Positions 54,754-64,000 are shown, counted from the stretch's first letter. The stretch: 64,000 bases of DNA from Planctomycetota bacterium (GCA_016745075.1 JADGDD010000002.1:474049-538048), one strand, 5' to 3'. The notes: generated by a model not told the origin, from the letters alone. Translations and numbers: made by a program.

Positions 54754-55383
54754 ATGCCGAAACCTCCGACAGCCCGTCTTGAACTCAACGCCTTCCTGGA
54801 AGCTCAGGGAACAGGGGCTGTTTTTACTCGCCGTGATGTACAAGGACTTGCACCTGCGGGTAGTATTGGCTCGGCGTTAGCCCGTTTGGTGAAGGAAGGG
54901 CGGTTGCAACGCCTTGGCCCAGGATTGTTTCACTATCCAAGATTTAACTCTGAATTGCGCCGTGTTGTTCCGCCAGACCTTCATGCCATAGCGCAAGCCT
55001 TGGCCCGAAAGTTTGGATGGACGTTGATTCCCAGTGGACAATGGGCAGCGAATCAGCTTGGTCTTTCGACCCAGGTGCCAGCACATGCGGAATATTTTTC
55101 TGATGGTCCTGATCGTACTGAAAGTTTCGGTCGTCGACGTCTGAAGATTCGCCACGCTCGTCCAAAAGACTTGCTTGTTCATGATCCAGAGGTGTCGGCT
55201 ATTATTCAAGCCTTACGCTATCTTGGTAAAGATCGGGTTGATAAATCTGTTGTTCGGCAACTTTGTAATGATATACCCAAGCCTGTGCGTGATCGTCTTT
55301 TGGAATTGACAAGATCAACATCGCACTGGCTCCATGATATTGCTCGCAGGCTTGTCAATGAAGAGGGACTAGACGGTGGATGA
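54754..55383 (+). CDS. AbiEi/DUF6088-type antitoxin, transcriptional autorepressor
   Basis: ATG 54754 (MPKPPTARLEL) is chosen because upstream in-frame codons would translate the palindrome. The ~209-residue protein has an N-terminal winged-helix region (GAVFTRRDVQGLAPAGSIGSALARLVKEGRLQRLGPGLFHYP) and then the DUF6088/AbiEi middle domain (LIPSGQWAANQLGLS, RRLKIRHARPKDL). It is followed, with an 8-base overlap, by the nucleotidyltransferase toxin gene. This is the standard order of type IV AbiE toxin-antitoxin pairs. Confidence 0.85.
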   Translation: MPKPPTARLELNAFLEAQGTGAVFTRRDVQGLAPAGSIGSALARLVKEGRLQRLGPGLFHYPRFNSELRRVVPPDLHAIAQALARKFGWTLIPSGQWAANQLGLSTQVPAHAEYFSDGPDRTESFGRRRLKIRHARPKDLLVHDPEVSAIIQALRYLGKDRVDKSVVRQLCNDIPKPVRDRLLELTRSTSHWLHDIARRLVNEEGLDGG

Positions 55384-56398
55384 AGTAGCGCGCAAAGGCA
55401 TTCAAGACACAAGTTATCTTGCTGACCTATTTTCTGTGACCGCAGAAGAGTTGGGTATTGACTCAGTGATTATTGAAAAAGATTTCTGGGTTTGCTGGAT
55501 ATTACGACGTCTGTTTATGAGTTCATCTATTGCAGAACAAGTTATTTTCAAAGGAGGGACAAGCCTTTCAAAATGTTTTGGTCTGATCAATCGGTTCTCG
55601 GAAGACATTGACTTGATTTTAGATTATCGGGCTCTTGGCAATAGCCTTGATCCGTATGGTAATTATAGCCGGAGTAAACAGAACCGGATCAATAAAGTTA
55701 TATTGAATCAGGCACATGACTATTTACGAAACGTTTTTGTTCCTGCTCTGCGAGAGAGTATGCAACAGCAGATCCCAGATGAGCCCTGGGAACTTGAGCT
55801 TGACTCGGTTGAACCTGAAAAGATTTGGTTTTTCTATCCAAGTGTTGTTGCCAATGAATTGTCATATATCCGCAAAGCAATCTTGTTGGAAGTCGGTCCG
55901 CATGCGGCTCGAGTACCACATCAAAAGTACCATATCAGCCCCTTAGCATCACAGGTGGTGCCAGATCAATTCAATGCGCCGAGAGTTGAAGTAACGGCTA
56001 TTGAGCCTTGGCGTAGTTTCTGGGAAAAAGTGACGATTTTGCATGAGAATGCTCACCGTCCGGTAGAGAGCCCGATGCCGAATGCTTATTCACGGCACTA
56101 TTATGATGTCGTAATGATGAGCGGTAATAAGAACGTTTTTCGTGAAAGCCTTAATCGTCTGAGTTTGCTTGATGATGTCATTGCTCATAAAAACCGCTTC
56201 TATTATCGCGGTTGGTCGCATTTCGATACGGCTCGTCCGCCAACCCTGTGTCTTCTGCCTCAGCATGATGTGCATCAACGGCAACTTCGGCAAGATTACC
56301 AAGCGATGCAGTCTATGTTTACGGGGGAAGCACCAGTATGGGACGTTGTGCTTGATGAATTGGCACAGCTAGAGCAAAAGATCAATACGGGGAGATAA
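55376..56398 (+). CDS. AbiEii-type nucleotidyltransferase toxin
   Basis: A GTG start at 55376 overlaps the antitoxin stop by 8 bases. The 340-residue protein has EKDFWVCWILRRL, then IFKGGTSLSK and RFSEDIDLIL. These are the GGTxLSK and (S)xDxD motifs of the DUF1814/AbiEii nucleotidyltransferase fold, including the metal-binding Asp pair. RHYYDVVMM in the C-terminal half is also typical. AbiEii toxins act in the cytoplasm on tRNA or nucleotides and contribute to phage abortive infection. Confidence 0.9.
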   Translation: MDEVARKGIQDTSYLADLFSVTAEELGIDSVIIEKDFWVCWILRRLFMSSSIAEQVIFKGGTSLSKCFGLINRFSEDIDLILDYRALGNSLDPYGNYSRSKQNRINKVILNQAHDYLRNVFVPALRESMQQQIPDEPWELELDSVEPEKIWFFYPSVVANELSYIRKAILLEVGPHAARVPHQKYHISPLASQVVPDQFNAPRVEVTAIEPWRSFWEKVTILHENAHRPVESPMPNAYSRHYYDVVMMSGNKNVFRESLNRLSLLDDVIAHKNRFYYRGWSHFDTARPPTLCLLPQHDVHQRQLRQDYQAMQSMFTGEAPVWDVVLDELAQLEQKINTGR

Positions 56399-56401
56399 TA
56401 G

Positions 56402-57304
56402 ATGAAAGTGCGTCCCTGTTCTGATGGTTTGTTGTTGTTTGAACGATGCACTGGGCAGTACGTTCTTATTGATGAAGTCTCTTTTGCTGAAGTTGATTGG
56501 GCATTAGGGCCGCGGCAGGTCTCGATAGCGCTTACTAATCGTTGTGATTTGGCATGCCCCCATTGTTATGCGCCGAAGTCTGCTCATGAATTACCACTTT
56601 CTCTATTGAAGCAATGGGCGCTTGAGCTTGATCAACTTGGAACTTTTGGTGTCGGATTTGGTGGCGGTGAACCGCTGCTCCATCCAGACTTGGTTGAACT
56701 GTTGGCATATATACGAAATAAGACTCGTATGGCCACATCGCTAACAACGCATGGCCATCATTTTACAGAAGCCATGATAGATCGCTGTGCGGGTTTACTT
56801 GATTGCGTGCGAGTTAGTATGGACGGAGTTGGAACAACGTATGAATCGTTGCGCAAACGTTCTTTTGATCAGCTCACCGATATAGTGCGATCCTTGGTTG
56901 AAGTATTTTATGTCGGCATCAACATGGTTGTGAATAGACAAACAATTGACGAACTAGACTTGGTGGCAAATCATGCAAATGATCTTGGCGCGCGCGAATT
57001 ATTGTTATTGCCGCAGGTCGGCTTGAAGGGGGCTTTAGCGATAAATGGTGATGATGAAGATCGGTTGATGCGTTGGATCCGGTCTTACCGCGGTCCTTTG
57101 CGTTTATCGATTGGTGAAAATATAGAACACCACTTTCCGGAGGCTAACCCTTTGCTCTCAGAGTCGCCGACGTTTCGCTATGCACATATTTCAGCCCAAG
57201 GTTTCCTTAAAAGTTCCTCGTATGATGAGCATGGCTTAGCGCTGTTTGGTAAGGATCTTTTTAATGTATTGAATCAATTTCATAAGAAGGAAGGATATTG
57301 TTGA
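56402..57304 (+). CDS. Radical SAM protein of the defence-like operon
   Basis: The 300-residue protein begins with a ~35-residue beta region and then NRCDLACPHCY, the CxxxCxxC motif that holds the 4Fe-4S cluster. GGGEPLLHP (SAM-binding) and VRVSMDGVG follow. There is no C-terminal SPASM cysteine cluster. It starts three bases after the AbiEii stop, and its own stop overlaps the next gene's ATG. Substrate is unknown. Its tight coupling to a small protein and a nuclease-NTPase suggests it modifies a partner or a nucleotide. Confidence 0.85.
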   Translation: MKVRPCSDGLLLFERCTGQYVLIDEVSFAEVDWALGPRQVSIALTNRCDLACPHCYAPKSAHELPLSLLKQWALELDQLGTFGVGFGGGEPLLHPDLVELLAYIRNKTRMATSLTTHGHHFTEAMIDRCAGLLDCVRVSMDGVGTTYESLRKRSFDQLTDIVRSLVEVFYVGINMVVNRQTIDELDLVANHANDLGARELLLLPQVGLKGALAINGDDEDRLMRWIRSYRGPLRLSIGENIEHHFPEANPLLSESPTFRYAHISAQGFLKSSSYDEHGLALFGKDLFNVLNQFHKKEGYC

Positions 57305-57708
57305 TGAAAATGTGGAACGAATATGGGGCAGAGCATTCTTCACGAATGCGTGTTATCGGAAAGTTCAAAGACGCACGAAGCGCGGCAATAGCAAAGGAAT
57401 ATATTGATAATCTTATCGACAACCTTGCGAAGGTTGTAGGCATGGACGATCGACGGACGCACTTTAGTGAGGACATTAGCGATGTTCTGTTGAATGCAAA
57501 ATTCCACATGTTGCACCCATTTGAAATAGATCAGTTTTTTGGTGAAAGGATTCCTTCATTCGACAAAAAGTCGGACACACTGACGCTTTACACAGACGAA
57601 GCTGAAGTGACTGCTTTGATTAAGTTACTTCTTCATAAAGGAGCGCGGGTTGAGGTGTTTAGTGAGAACGATTATCCTCCTGATGAGGACGAAGAGGAAT
57701 TGGAATAG
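57304..57708 (+). CDS. Small acidic-tailed protein (DUF6375-like), unknown function
   Basis: ATG 57304 overlaps the preceding TGA by one base and has SD GGAAGGA. The ~134-residue protein has MKMWNEYGAEHSSRMRVIGKFKDA at the start, TLYTDEAEVTALIKLLLHKGARVEVFSENDYP, and an Asp/Glu tail. This resembles the family I know as DUF6375, but I cannot confirm it here. It probably partners the radical SAM protein or the nuclease encoded beside it. Confidence 0.7.
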   Translation: MKMWNEYGAEHSSRMRVIGKFKDARSAAIAKEYIDNLIDNLAKVVGMDDRRTHFSEDISDVLLNAKFHMLHPFEIDQFFGERIPSFDKKSDTLTLYTDEAEVTALIKLLLHKGARVEVFSENDYPPDEDEEELE

Positions 57709-57713
57709 CTGTT

Positions 57714-58118
57714 ATGTCAGGTTTAAATTGGAATAAGTTTCAAGAGCTAGGTGGTGATAGAAGGTATAACTTCGAATGTTTCTGCCGTGCTATTGTTCGC
57801 AGAAATTTTGCTGCTTATGGTCAAATACGAGGCTTGTCTAACCAGCCAGGTGTAGAATTTCATCTCCAAGTGGAAGCCTTTAATTTAGAACTTGGTGATG
57901 TAGGGCGTTGGTGGGGCTGGCAATGTAAATGGCATGAACGACGGAGAGATGGTAAGCTCACCGCTAATGCAAAACGTGACATCAAAGATTCGATTGATAA
58001 AACACATAAGTATTTGCCTGATCTTACTGATTGGGTGCTTTGTACACCTTATATCCTTTCCGCTGCAGATCAAAAAGAGGTAGAAGAGCAGACGGATCAA
58101 ATGACTATTCATTTTTGA
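57714..58118 (+). CDS. N-terminal nuclease part of a nuclease-STAND NTPase, cut by an in-frame TGA
   Basis: The 134 residues contain PGVEFHLQVEAF and WWGWQCKWHERR, the layout of an Mrr-like PD-(D/E)XK nuclease (acidic residue, then Q-x-K). RDIKDSIDKTHKYLPDLTDWVLCTPY follows. The frame stops at TGA 58116-58118 but the same frame continues without break (SDEDLEGYLTG...). The residue lost is plausibly Trp (TGG to TGA). The next segment has no good start codon of its own, so this is best seen as the front of one ~1,360-residue gene. Confidence 0.75.
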   Translation: MSGLNWNKFQELGGDRRYNFECFCRAIVRRNFAAYGQIRGLSNQPGVEFHLQVEAFNLELGDVGRWWGWQCKWHERRRDGKLTANAKRDIKDSIDKTHKYLPDLTDWVLCTPYILSAADQKEVEEQTDQMTIHF

Positions 58119-61100
58119 TCTGACGAAGATCTGGAAGGTTATTTGACTGGATCAGCTGCAGCCCTGAAAGCTGCTTATTTTGGCAATCTCGCATTGACCG
58201 CAGAGGAAGCTGTTCGACTTCGTGAATTTACGACAGCTCCCATTAAAGAGCGCTGGCTTGAGCCCATTCACCAAGAAGTCGAGGCCGAGCGTACGTTGCG
58301 TCAGATGCTTGGTGAAGCGCGCGCTTGGGACAGTATCCAAGAGAGGGCTCGTTCACTGGCTGCTTTGGTTGAACAAATCCAATCTCTCCATGCCGATTCA
58401 AAGTCGACTCACATATCAATGGATGGGCAGAATCGAGTCGCTCAGTTTATTGAAATGTGCGAGCAATTCTATCACTGTGTTCAGGAATTATGCGATGCCT
58501 TTTCTGTCGGACATATTCAGGCTATTACTGAGTGGATAGAGCAGGCCTCACTGCCACTATCCCGTGACTTATGGTCGACAGCAAGTTATCTACGAGTCAA
58601 AAACCATCCATCGTCTATAGATGCGACTAACGCGATTCATGAAATGTCAGAAATACTTGATGATATTGATGCCGTTCGACCATTGGTTTCCACCAAATTT
58701 GTAGCAGTTGAATCTGGTGCTGGCGGAGGAAAAACCCAATTATCTGCTCAGTTGACAAAAGCAGGGCAACGGCCCGCTGGCATATATTTCCAAGCAAAAT
58801 TTTTGCGGCAAGGTCAGTCCCTGAATGATTTTGTTCGGCAGATTCAAATATATGGCGTTGTTCCACAGAGCTTTGAAGAGGTGCTAGAGGCCGTTGATGC
58901 GTTTGGCCAACGGTCTGGATGTAGGTTACCAATTGTCATTGATGGACTTAATGAATCAGAAGACCCTAGGGATTGGAAGGATATCATTGCAAGTCTGCTA
59001 AGTTTGTTGGAACGCTATGATCATATTCTTGTGGTGTGTACCTTGCGGACTGCGGACAGTTCTCGTGGGAGCGATCATGGTCTGGTGCCAAAGGGGGCGC
59101 GCCGAAGGAGAAGTGTTGACCCTTATGGGTCTTATGCACAGTTGGCGTTGCCTGCCGATATTGAACCTGTTCGTATGGAGGGTTTTGCTGAAGATGTCGA
59201 GGAAGCTGTTACTAAGTATTTCAATTTCTATAAAATCAATACTACTGGTCAGCATATACCTTATGCATTGTTTGAACATCCACTGACTCTTCGGCTCTAT
59301 TGCCACAGCCTTAACCATGAACGGAGAGAATCAGTAATTGCTTCTGGTTTTCCGGCATCGATCTACCCTCTATTGCGTATGCTTATTGACGAAACTGCTA
59401 AGCGTATTTCTTTGCGGAAGGACTTTGGTGGAGGACGAAACGAGTATAAGGTTAAAGCGGCGCTCTATCGTATCGGTTTGGCATTCTGGGATTATAATAG
59501 CCGCGATCTTAGCGAACAAATTATGGATGAGGTCACTAATGACGTGATATCACCTTGGGGTGAAAAGTTATCTCATATCTTATGTGAAGAAGGCATCTTA
59601 ATTAGGAACTTTATTTCACACACGAAAGGTTTCGTCTTTTCTCCTGCATTTGATTACGTAGGCGGTAGCCTGATTGCAGAAAGTTTAATCGATTCGATTG
59701 ATAGTATAGATGAGATCAAGGAGTGGTGGTCTGAAGAAGATAATCACCATCGGTTTGCTGGGCATCCATTATCTTTTGATATATTTGCCTCGTTTGCTGC
59801 TCATTTACCTTATAGTGGCTTTGGAATACAGCTTTGGAAGGTTGTTCCAGAGGGCTTCCAAGCATCATCAATTGAACGACTAACTTCGGTTGAGTCGGAG
59901 ACTATAGATAAGGATTCAGAGGAGGCCTATCGAATACTTTTGCTTTCTGATCGGGCAAAATTGGTTGATGCGTTCCCGCACCTCAAAACCTTACGGTGCC
60001 TTCCGGAGCACCCTTTCAATGCTGATTTCACCGATGCTTTGTTGAGATCCTTGCCTCTGGCACAACGAGATCTTTCATGGTCTGAATGGCTACGCGGGGA
60101 TGACCATGGTTGGCATATGCAAGGTCCCCGTGAAGTTGCCGATGTTGAATACTTCATTGATGTTTGGAATCAGGCTACTGACCGCAATGAGTCTGATCGA
60201 CTCATTGCGGTGTGGATTTCTTGGATAACGACCAGCACATCACATCAATTGCGAGACCTTGCGACTCAGGCTTTAGTTGCATATGGAATACATGATCCCG
60301 TTAGTCTATTTGAAATGGCAGTGTTGTCGTTAGACATTGATGATCGGTATATATCAGAACGAATATTAGCCGCAGCTTTTGGAGTGGTCTCGGCTGTATG
60401 TCCACTCAGAATACATGGTGAGGCAGTGCAATTGTATACAGAAGAGCTTCATCAACATTTGTTTGCCGCTACCGCATCTTGTCAGACCACCCATGAACGG
60501 ATCCGCGCGTATGCCAGTAAAACTATTGAGTGTGCTTGGTATTACGGTGCTTGTATCGCTGATGAATATTGGTTTAAGCAAGCAATTCCTCCCTTTACGA
60601 TGCAAGGTACTATGTCATGGAAGGAATCAGACGCGTTTGATGATTGGTCGAAGGGCTCTCCATTCACTATGGACTTTTCAAATAAAACACTTGGACAATT
60701 GGTGCCAGATAGGAGGCATTATGATGAAAAGCATAAGGGGTACCGAAAAATTGTTCGTAATATAGCATGGCGAGTTCAACAATTGGGTTGGAGTGAACAG
60801 GTATTTGGAAAAATAGATGAATCCATTGAATCATCACATCGCTATCCTCAATATCGAAACGGGAAAGAATTATGCACTGATCGTTATGGCAAGAAGTACT
60901 CTATGATTGCCTTTCAGGAAATGTTAGGCTATCAGGTTGATAGAGGTGTGTTTGATGACCGTCGTTCATTTGAGCGTGACACTTACGTTGACATTGACCC
61001 GACCTTTCCGGCTTCTATGGAAATGTTAGAGTTGGTGAGTACAGATGCTTTGTTGGGTCTAGAGCAACCAGATACTGCTTCATGGATTCAGCATGGTCCT

Positions 61101-61802
61101 TTGGAAAATGTGGATCACTTTGTTTCGCTATCAGAGAGTGACAGTTCCTGTAGCTGGAGGTTATTGAATGGATATGTATCGCAGGAGAATTATGATTTAG
61201 CAAGGCATGTGGCTGCGTTTATTAGAGTCTTCCTTATCAAATCGAGTAACCATTTACAATTCGCAGGTTTGCTTCAAAGACAAAAATATGGCAGCAATTT
61301 GCCTGAGGTTCCGGTCTTCCGAGGTGTTTTTGTTGGTGAAGCCCCGTGGAGCAAAAGTTTTTCTGATTTGAGTGCTCAAGAAATCAGTTGTGTGGTTGGT
61401 GAGCGAGAGAATACGGTAGAATTTGACGTTATCTGTCCGGTATGTGAACTGAATTGGGAAGAAGGACAGTCCCCCGTTAATGTTGTAGAATCTGCTGATT
61501 GCTTGGCAAAGCCTATAGCTACTGAATTACAACTGCATCGGCCTTATGATGCTATTGATCTTTACGATATGGAAGGAAGGCAAGCGACACGAAATACTAA
61601 ATGGACAGAACGATCAAACGAACAGCGCCTTTTTTATATCCGAGAAGATTTACTTAATCAATATTTGGCCGCGAATAATTTCTCGATGGTGACAATTGTT
61701 TGGGGTGAACGTGAATTGGATACCAAGTCCATAGTAGCGTTAACGAGGGCTAGAATGGAGCAAACTGTTTTTCGTCAAGATTTTAACGAAGTATTGCGAT
61801 AA
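58119..61802 (+). CDS. STAND-type NTPase (continuation of the nuclease gene)
   Basis: In frame with 57714-58118 across a single TGA. If translated separately it would begin at TTG 58143 (1,219 residues). Motifs: Walker A VESGAGGGKTQ (about 190-200), Walker B LPIVIDGLNESED (about 265), then a sensor stretch ILVVCTLRT. A long helical C-terminal region (>800 residues) is presumably the sensor. This is the plan of STAND defence ATPases of the Avs type, where a phage protein triggers an N-terminal nuclease. Membership in a named Avs family is not claimed. Directly downstream of the small protein gene. Confidence 0.8.
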   Translation, partial: SDEDLEGYLTGSAAALKAAYFGNLALTAEEAVRLREFTTAPIKERWLEPIHQEVEAERTLRQMLGEARAWDSIQERARSLAALVEQIQSLHADSKSTHISMDGQNRVAQFIEMCEQFYHCVQELCDAFSVGHIQAITEWIEQASLPLSRDLWSTASYLRVKNHPSSIDATNAIHEMSEILDDIDAVRPLVSTKFVAVESGAGGGKTQLSAQLTKAGQRPAGIYFQAKFLRQGQSLNDFVRQIQIYGVVPQSFEEVLEAVDAFGQRSGCRLPIVIDGLNESEDPRDWKDIIASLLSLLERYDHILVVCTLRTADSSRGSDHGLVPKGARRRRSVDPYGSYAQLALPADIEPVRMEGFAEDVEEAVTKYFNFYKINTTGQHIPYALFEHPLTLRLYCHSLNHERRESVIASGFPASIYPLLRMLIDETAKRISLRKDFGGGRNEYKVKAALYRIGLAFWDYNSRDLSEQIMDEVTNDVISPWGEKLSHILCEEGILIRNFISHTKGFVFSPAFDYVGGSLIAESLIDSIDSIDEIKEWWSEEDNHHRFAGHPLSFDIFASFAAHLPYSGFGIQLWKVVPEGFQASSIERLTSVESETIDKDSEEAYRILLLSDRAKLVDAFPHLKTLRCLPEHPFNADFTDALLRSLPLAQRDLSWSEWLRGDDHGWHMQGPREVADVEYFIDVWNQATDRNESDRLIAVWISWITTSTSHQLRDLATQALVAYGIHDPVSLFEMAVLSLDIDDRYISERILAAAFGVVSAVCPLRIHGEAVQLYTEELHQHLFAATASCQTTHERIRAYASKTIECAWYYGACIADEYWFKQAIPPFTMQGTMSWKESDAFDDWSKGSPFTMDFSNKTLGQLVPDRRHYDEKHKGYRKIVRNIAWRVQQLGWSEQVFGKIDESIESSHRYPQYRNGKELCTDRYGKKYSMIAFQEMLGYQVDRGVFDDRRSFERDTYVDIDPTFPASMEMLELVSTDALLGLEQPDTASWIQHGPLENVDHFVSLSESDSSCSWRLLNGYVSQENYDLARHVAAFIRVFLIKSSNHLQFAGLLQRQKYGSNLPEVPVFRGVFVGEAPWSKSFSDLSAQEISCVVGERENTVEFDVICPVCELNWEEGQSPVNVVESADCLAKPIATELQLHRPYDAIDLYDMEGRQATRNTKWTERSNEQRLFYIREDLLNQYLAANNFSMVTIVWGERELDTKSIVALTRARMEQTVFRQDFNEVLR

Positions 61803-61805
61803 TGC

Positions 61806-63044
61806 TCATTTGCTCTGGTTTTGCATGGCGTTGGCCAAGTCTATGGCTCCTAATTGATTGAGAATTTCTTGTATTTTGGGAAGGTCGTAGAGTGAGGTCT
61901 TTGCATAAGGGTTAAGCAACAAGATTGGTCGTTGTGGTGTCAATATATTATGCCAAGGGATCAAGATGACGGCACTGCAATATTCGAATATTTTTGTCTG
62001 AGATCGAATTTGATCAATAAACCTATGTTGAGCTTCTATAAAATCAGGGCGGTCTCGAGTGTTGATGGCAACAAGGCCACTAATGGCTGCACTAGCTAAT
62101 TGACGAGCACCCGTCTTGATGCCTTTTGATTCTATTTTATTCCATGCTCGTTTAACCGATGAAGGTTCATGAGAAATTGTGGTTTCTGCTTCTGAGTTGA
62201 ATCTGCCAATGGCTAGAGGGCATAGGATATTCGGTTGTTTTTTACCGTGGTTTATGCTCATGGCCTCAATGATCAGGTGTGCATCTTGTGTAGCTAACGC
62301 TTGGGCATTGTCGTGAGTTCGTTCGTTTTCAATAGGTAGACGAGTGTGGTCAAATGGTAGTAAGTGAAGTATATAGGGCAGCCATGATGAATGTGACTGT
62401 TGTGTGATTGTGAGCGAGAGAATTTCATAATAATCTCCAACCCATTTTTCTGTTTGATGAACATCTAGTATTTTACACTCAATGGCTAGGCAATCTCCAT
62501 TAATGTGGCCTGTTACATCAGGCGATTTCGTACCTTGACCAGAGGGTGGAAATTCTATATGTAAACCAACGGAATGCATAATGAACCCCATTTGCATTTC
62601 AAACCACGCAGAGTGGCTCGTTTGATGGCCTTTGATTCGATTAAGCACGTCGAAAAATCCATTATATGATGTAAGCTGCTTAATCATTTCTGCTGTCTTG
62701 AGAATTGGGCTGACATCGACCATGCCGCCCCACTGAATGACTCGGTCAATAAAAGTATTTGAACCATATCCGCTATGAAATGCTTCGCAGGCTTGTTTGG
62801 CAGGGAAATGGGATTTCAATATGGCAAGGGCTTTTTCTATGTCTTCATCCGTGGCATTCGCTTGTCGCAAAGCTCTTGGATCTCGAAAGCGGTCAGCTAA
62901 CCACCATTGCCCTGATTCGTTTAATAATTCGATGACACCCAGTTCTCTCACAAGCCAATCCTTTGTGTTGGTAAGATGACATTCTATGAAAAAGGTTCTT
63001 AGAATCAATGAAGGAGTCATTTTGTGCCAATAACGGTTTGTCAT
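61806..63044 (-). CDS. Probable PD-(D/E)XK-type nuclease, unknown system
   Basis: The 412-residue protein is convergent with the STAND gene (stops three bases apart). The middle has SAWFEMQMGF, a SPDVTG turn, then LAIECKIL about 12 residues later. This is the E...PD...(E)xK spacing of a restriction-endonuclease-like core. No other domain is recognised. Its place at the edge of a defence cluster suggests a defence or mobile-element role. Confidence 0.65.
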   Translation of the reverse strand: MTNRYWHKMTPSLILRTFFIECHLTNTKDWLVRELGVIELLNESGQWWLADRFRDPRALRQANATDEDIEKALAILKSHFPAKQACEAFHSGYGSNTFIDRVIQWGGMVDVSPILKTAEMIKQLTSYNGFFDVLNRIKGHQTSHSAWFEMQMGFIMHSVGLHIEFPPSGQGTKSPDVTGHINGDCLAIECKILDVHQTEKWVGDYYEILSLTITQQSHSSWLPYILHLLPFDHTRLPIENERTHDNAQALATQDAHLIIEAMSINHGKKQPNILCPLAIGRFNSEAETTISHEPSSVKRAWNKIESKGIKTGARQLASAAISGLVAINTRDRPDFIEAQHRFIDQIRSQTKIFEYCSAVILIPWHNILTPQRPILLLNPYAKTSLYDLPKIQEILNQLGAIDLANAMQNQSK

Positions 63045-63129
63045 TATTCAGGTTTACTACAGTAGGCGATGGAGTGTGCTGGTGTAAGAAGAATATAGAC
63101 TCAATCACGGTAAAAATAAAAAGATGTAA

Positions 63130-63880
63130 CCTTGCTTGGCTGCAAAATTCATTGAATTCGATAAGAAGCTTGCTGAATAACAAGAGTTCTTGGTCACTCC
63201 TGCTACCATTATGAAATTTATCTGTCAAAAATGGGACCATAGCAACAAGGCTGATCAACGAGGACGCCCCCTCTTAGAGCCGGAGATTGTCGATAAGGTC
63301 ATTGAACTGCTTAAAGACAGCCCGAACTGGGGTGACGAATCAGTCAGTGATCGCTTTTGCAACCTCAATATCATACTGTCACCATCAAGTGTTGGTAATA
63401 TACGACGAACGCACAGCATTCCACCTGCACCCGAACGACAGAAAACAGGATCATGGGAACGCTTTCTTGCTGTCATGTGGCCGATGTTAGCTGCAATGGA
63501 TTTCACAACAGTAGAAATACTCGACCCAGTCACCAATGAATTAACGATCATGTACCTGCTCTTTGCTATGCGTCTCGAAACACGAGAAGTTCAATTCGTT
63601 GGTATGACAGAAAATCCGAACGAGGAATGGATGCTCAACCAAGCAAGAAAGCTCACTGACCCAATTGATGGATTTCTCATTAACAAAACGCACATGATCA
63701 TCGACAATGACACAATATTCAGCAAGGCAATTCAAAAGGCACTAAACTGGTATGGACACAGAATGTGTTCGCACTTGTATTAAGACATCGAACATGAACG
63801 CCCGCATGGAACGTTTTTTTTCAGAACGTTTAAAGAGGAAATCCTAACTTGGACGATACCCCGTAGCGAAGTATCCGTCT
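63130..63880 (+). pseudogene. Integrase-core (IS481-like, rve) transposase, truncated and frameshifted
   Basis: From about 63181 the frame reads EFLVTPATIMKF, GRPLLEPEIVDKVIELLKDSPNWG and SIPPAPERQ. These are N-terminal helix-turn-helix blocks of a widespread DDE integrase-type transposase. LAAMDFTTVEI (first Asp) and HMIIDND (second Asp) follow. The frame stops at 63781. In shifted frames NARMERFF and FRTFKEEI would supply the third acidic residue. A TTG-only start, an upstream in-frame stop and the shift show it is inactive. Confidence 0.75.
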
Positions 63881-63929
63881 TGCCAAGCCGGTTTGCTCTT
63901 TTATAAAATCGTGTAGTTATTTTTTATTT

Positions 63930-64000
63930 TTAAGCGACGTCAGCGACGAGATTGTGTGCGAGACGTTGTGCATATGCTGCCGGTGTCCACGGGGCAAGAT
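63930..64000 (-). pseudogene. Possible C-terminal end of a transposase at the window edge
   Basis: On the minus strand an open frame enters from the right edge and reads LAPWTPAAYAQRLAHNLVADVA before a stop at 63930-63932. The '(W)TPaayA..la' wording resembles C-termini of IS3-type integrases. Only 22 codons are visible, so this is tentative. Confidence 0.3.

Overview
The window is AT-rich bacterial DNA, Gram-negative in character: it has an outer-membrane secretin, lipoproteins and a type II secretion system. The gene content (right-handed beta-helix protein, glycyl-radical enzyme, SGNH/sialate-esterase-like enzyme, very large secreted proteins, an ECF sigma factor with a periplasmic tail, planctomycete-style pseudopilins) suggests a PVC-group bacterium, perhaps Lentisphaerota or Kiritimatiellota. 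That placement is an inference, and some domains also resemble Bacteroidetes surface proteins.

Layout. (1) 1-3.1 kb is decayed: a frameshifted beta-helix gene, the front of a glycyl-radical enzyme joined by an apparent deletion to the back of its activase, and an aldehyde-dehydrogenase-like fragment. (2) 3.1-9.6 kb holds four widely spaced cassettes on alternating strands. Each is a signal peptide followed directly by the C-terminal half of a Hint (intein/hedgehog-like) domain (T-x-x-H-P-F to V-H-N), then an unrelated C-terminal domain. One is kinase-like and one is interrupted by a one-base slip in an A7 run. (3) 10.0-20.45 kb, minus strand, is a compact operon: GspC-, GspL- and GspM-like proteins, a TPR lipoprotein, GspD, GspE, GspF and a sigma-54-type activator. 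(4) 20.7-22.4 kb has two secreted proteins. (5) 23.1-42.8 kb, plus strand, is a long operon: a ~3,100-residue lectin/Ig-like secreted protein, two Rhs/YD-like proteins and the pseudopilins GspG-H-I-J-K. The second Rhs-like protein ends in only the N-terminal half of a Hint domain (C-F-V-A-G-T...), cut just before where T-x-x-H-P-F should follow. (6) 42.8-44.8 kb has two more Hint-C cassettes in tandem.

The central reading is that regions 2-6 form one system. A Sec-exported scaffold carries Hint-N, at least six separately made and Sec-exported effectors carry Hint-C, and a dedicated type II secretion system could export the assembled product. Two good sigma-54-like promoters diverge from 22.4-23.0 kb around two copies of a 17-bp motif. 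Near-identical or related copies of that motif lie upstream of two cassette loci. This fits common control by the activator encoded with the secretion genes.

(7) 45.8-52.1 kb holds an ECF sigma factor with a membrane-anchored STN-like tail, two thioredoxin-fold proteins, a gene with two in-frame stops and an SGNH hydrolase, punctuated by a dispersed repeat. (8) 52.6-64 kb is an accessory defence-type region: a Fic protein bracketed by ~320-bp direct repeats that contain a tRNA 3' end and terminator, an AbiE-type toxin-antitoxin pair, a radical SAM/small protein/nuclease-STAND NTPase operon (the last interrupted by one in-frame TGA), a PD-(D/E)XK-like protein and transposase remnants.
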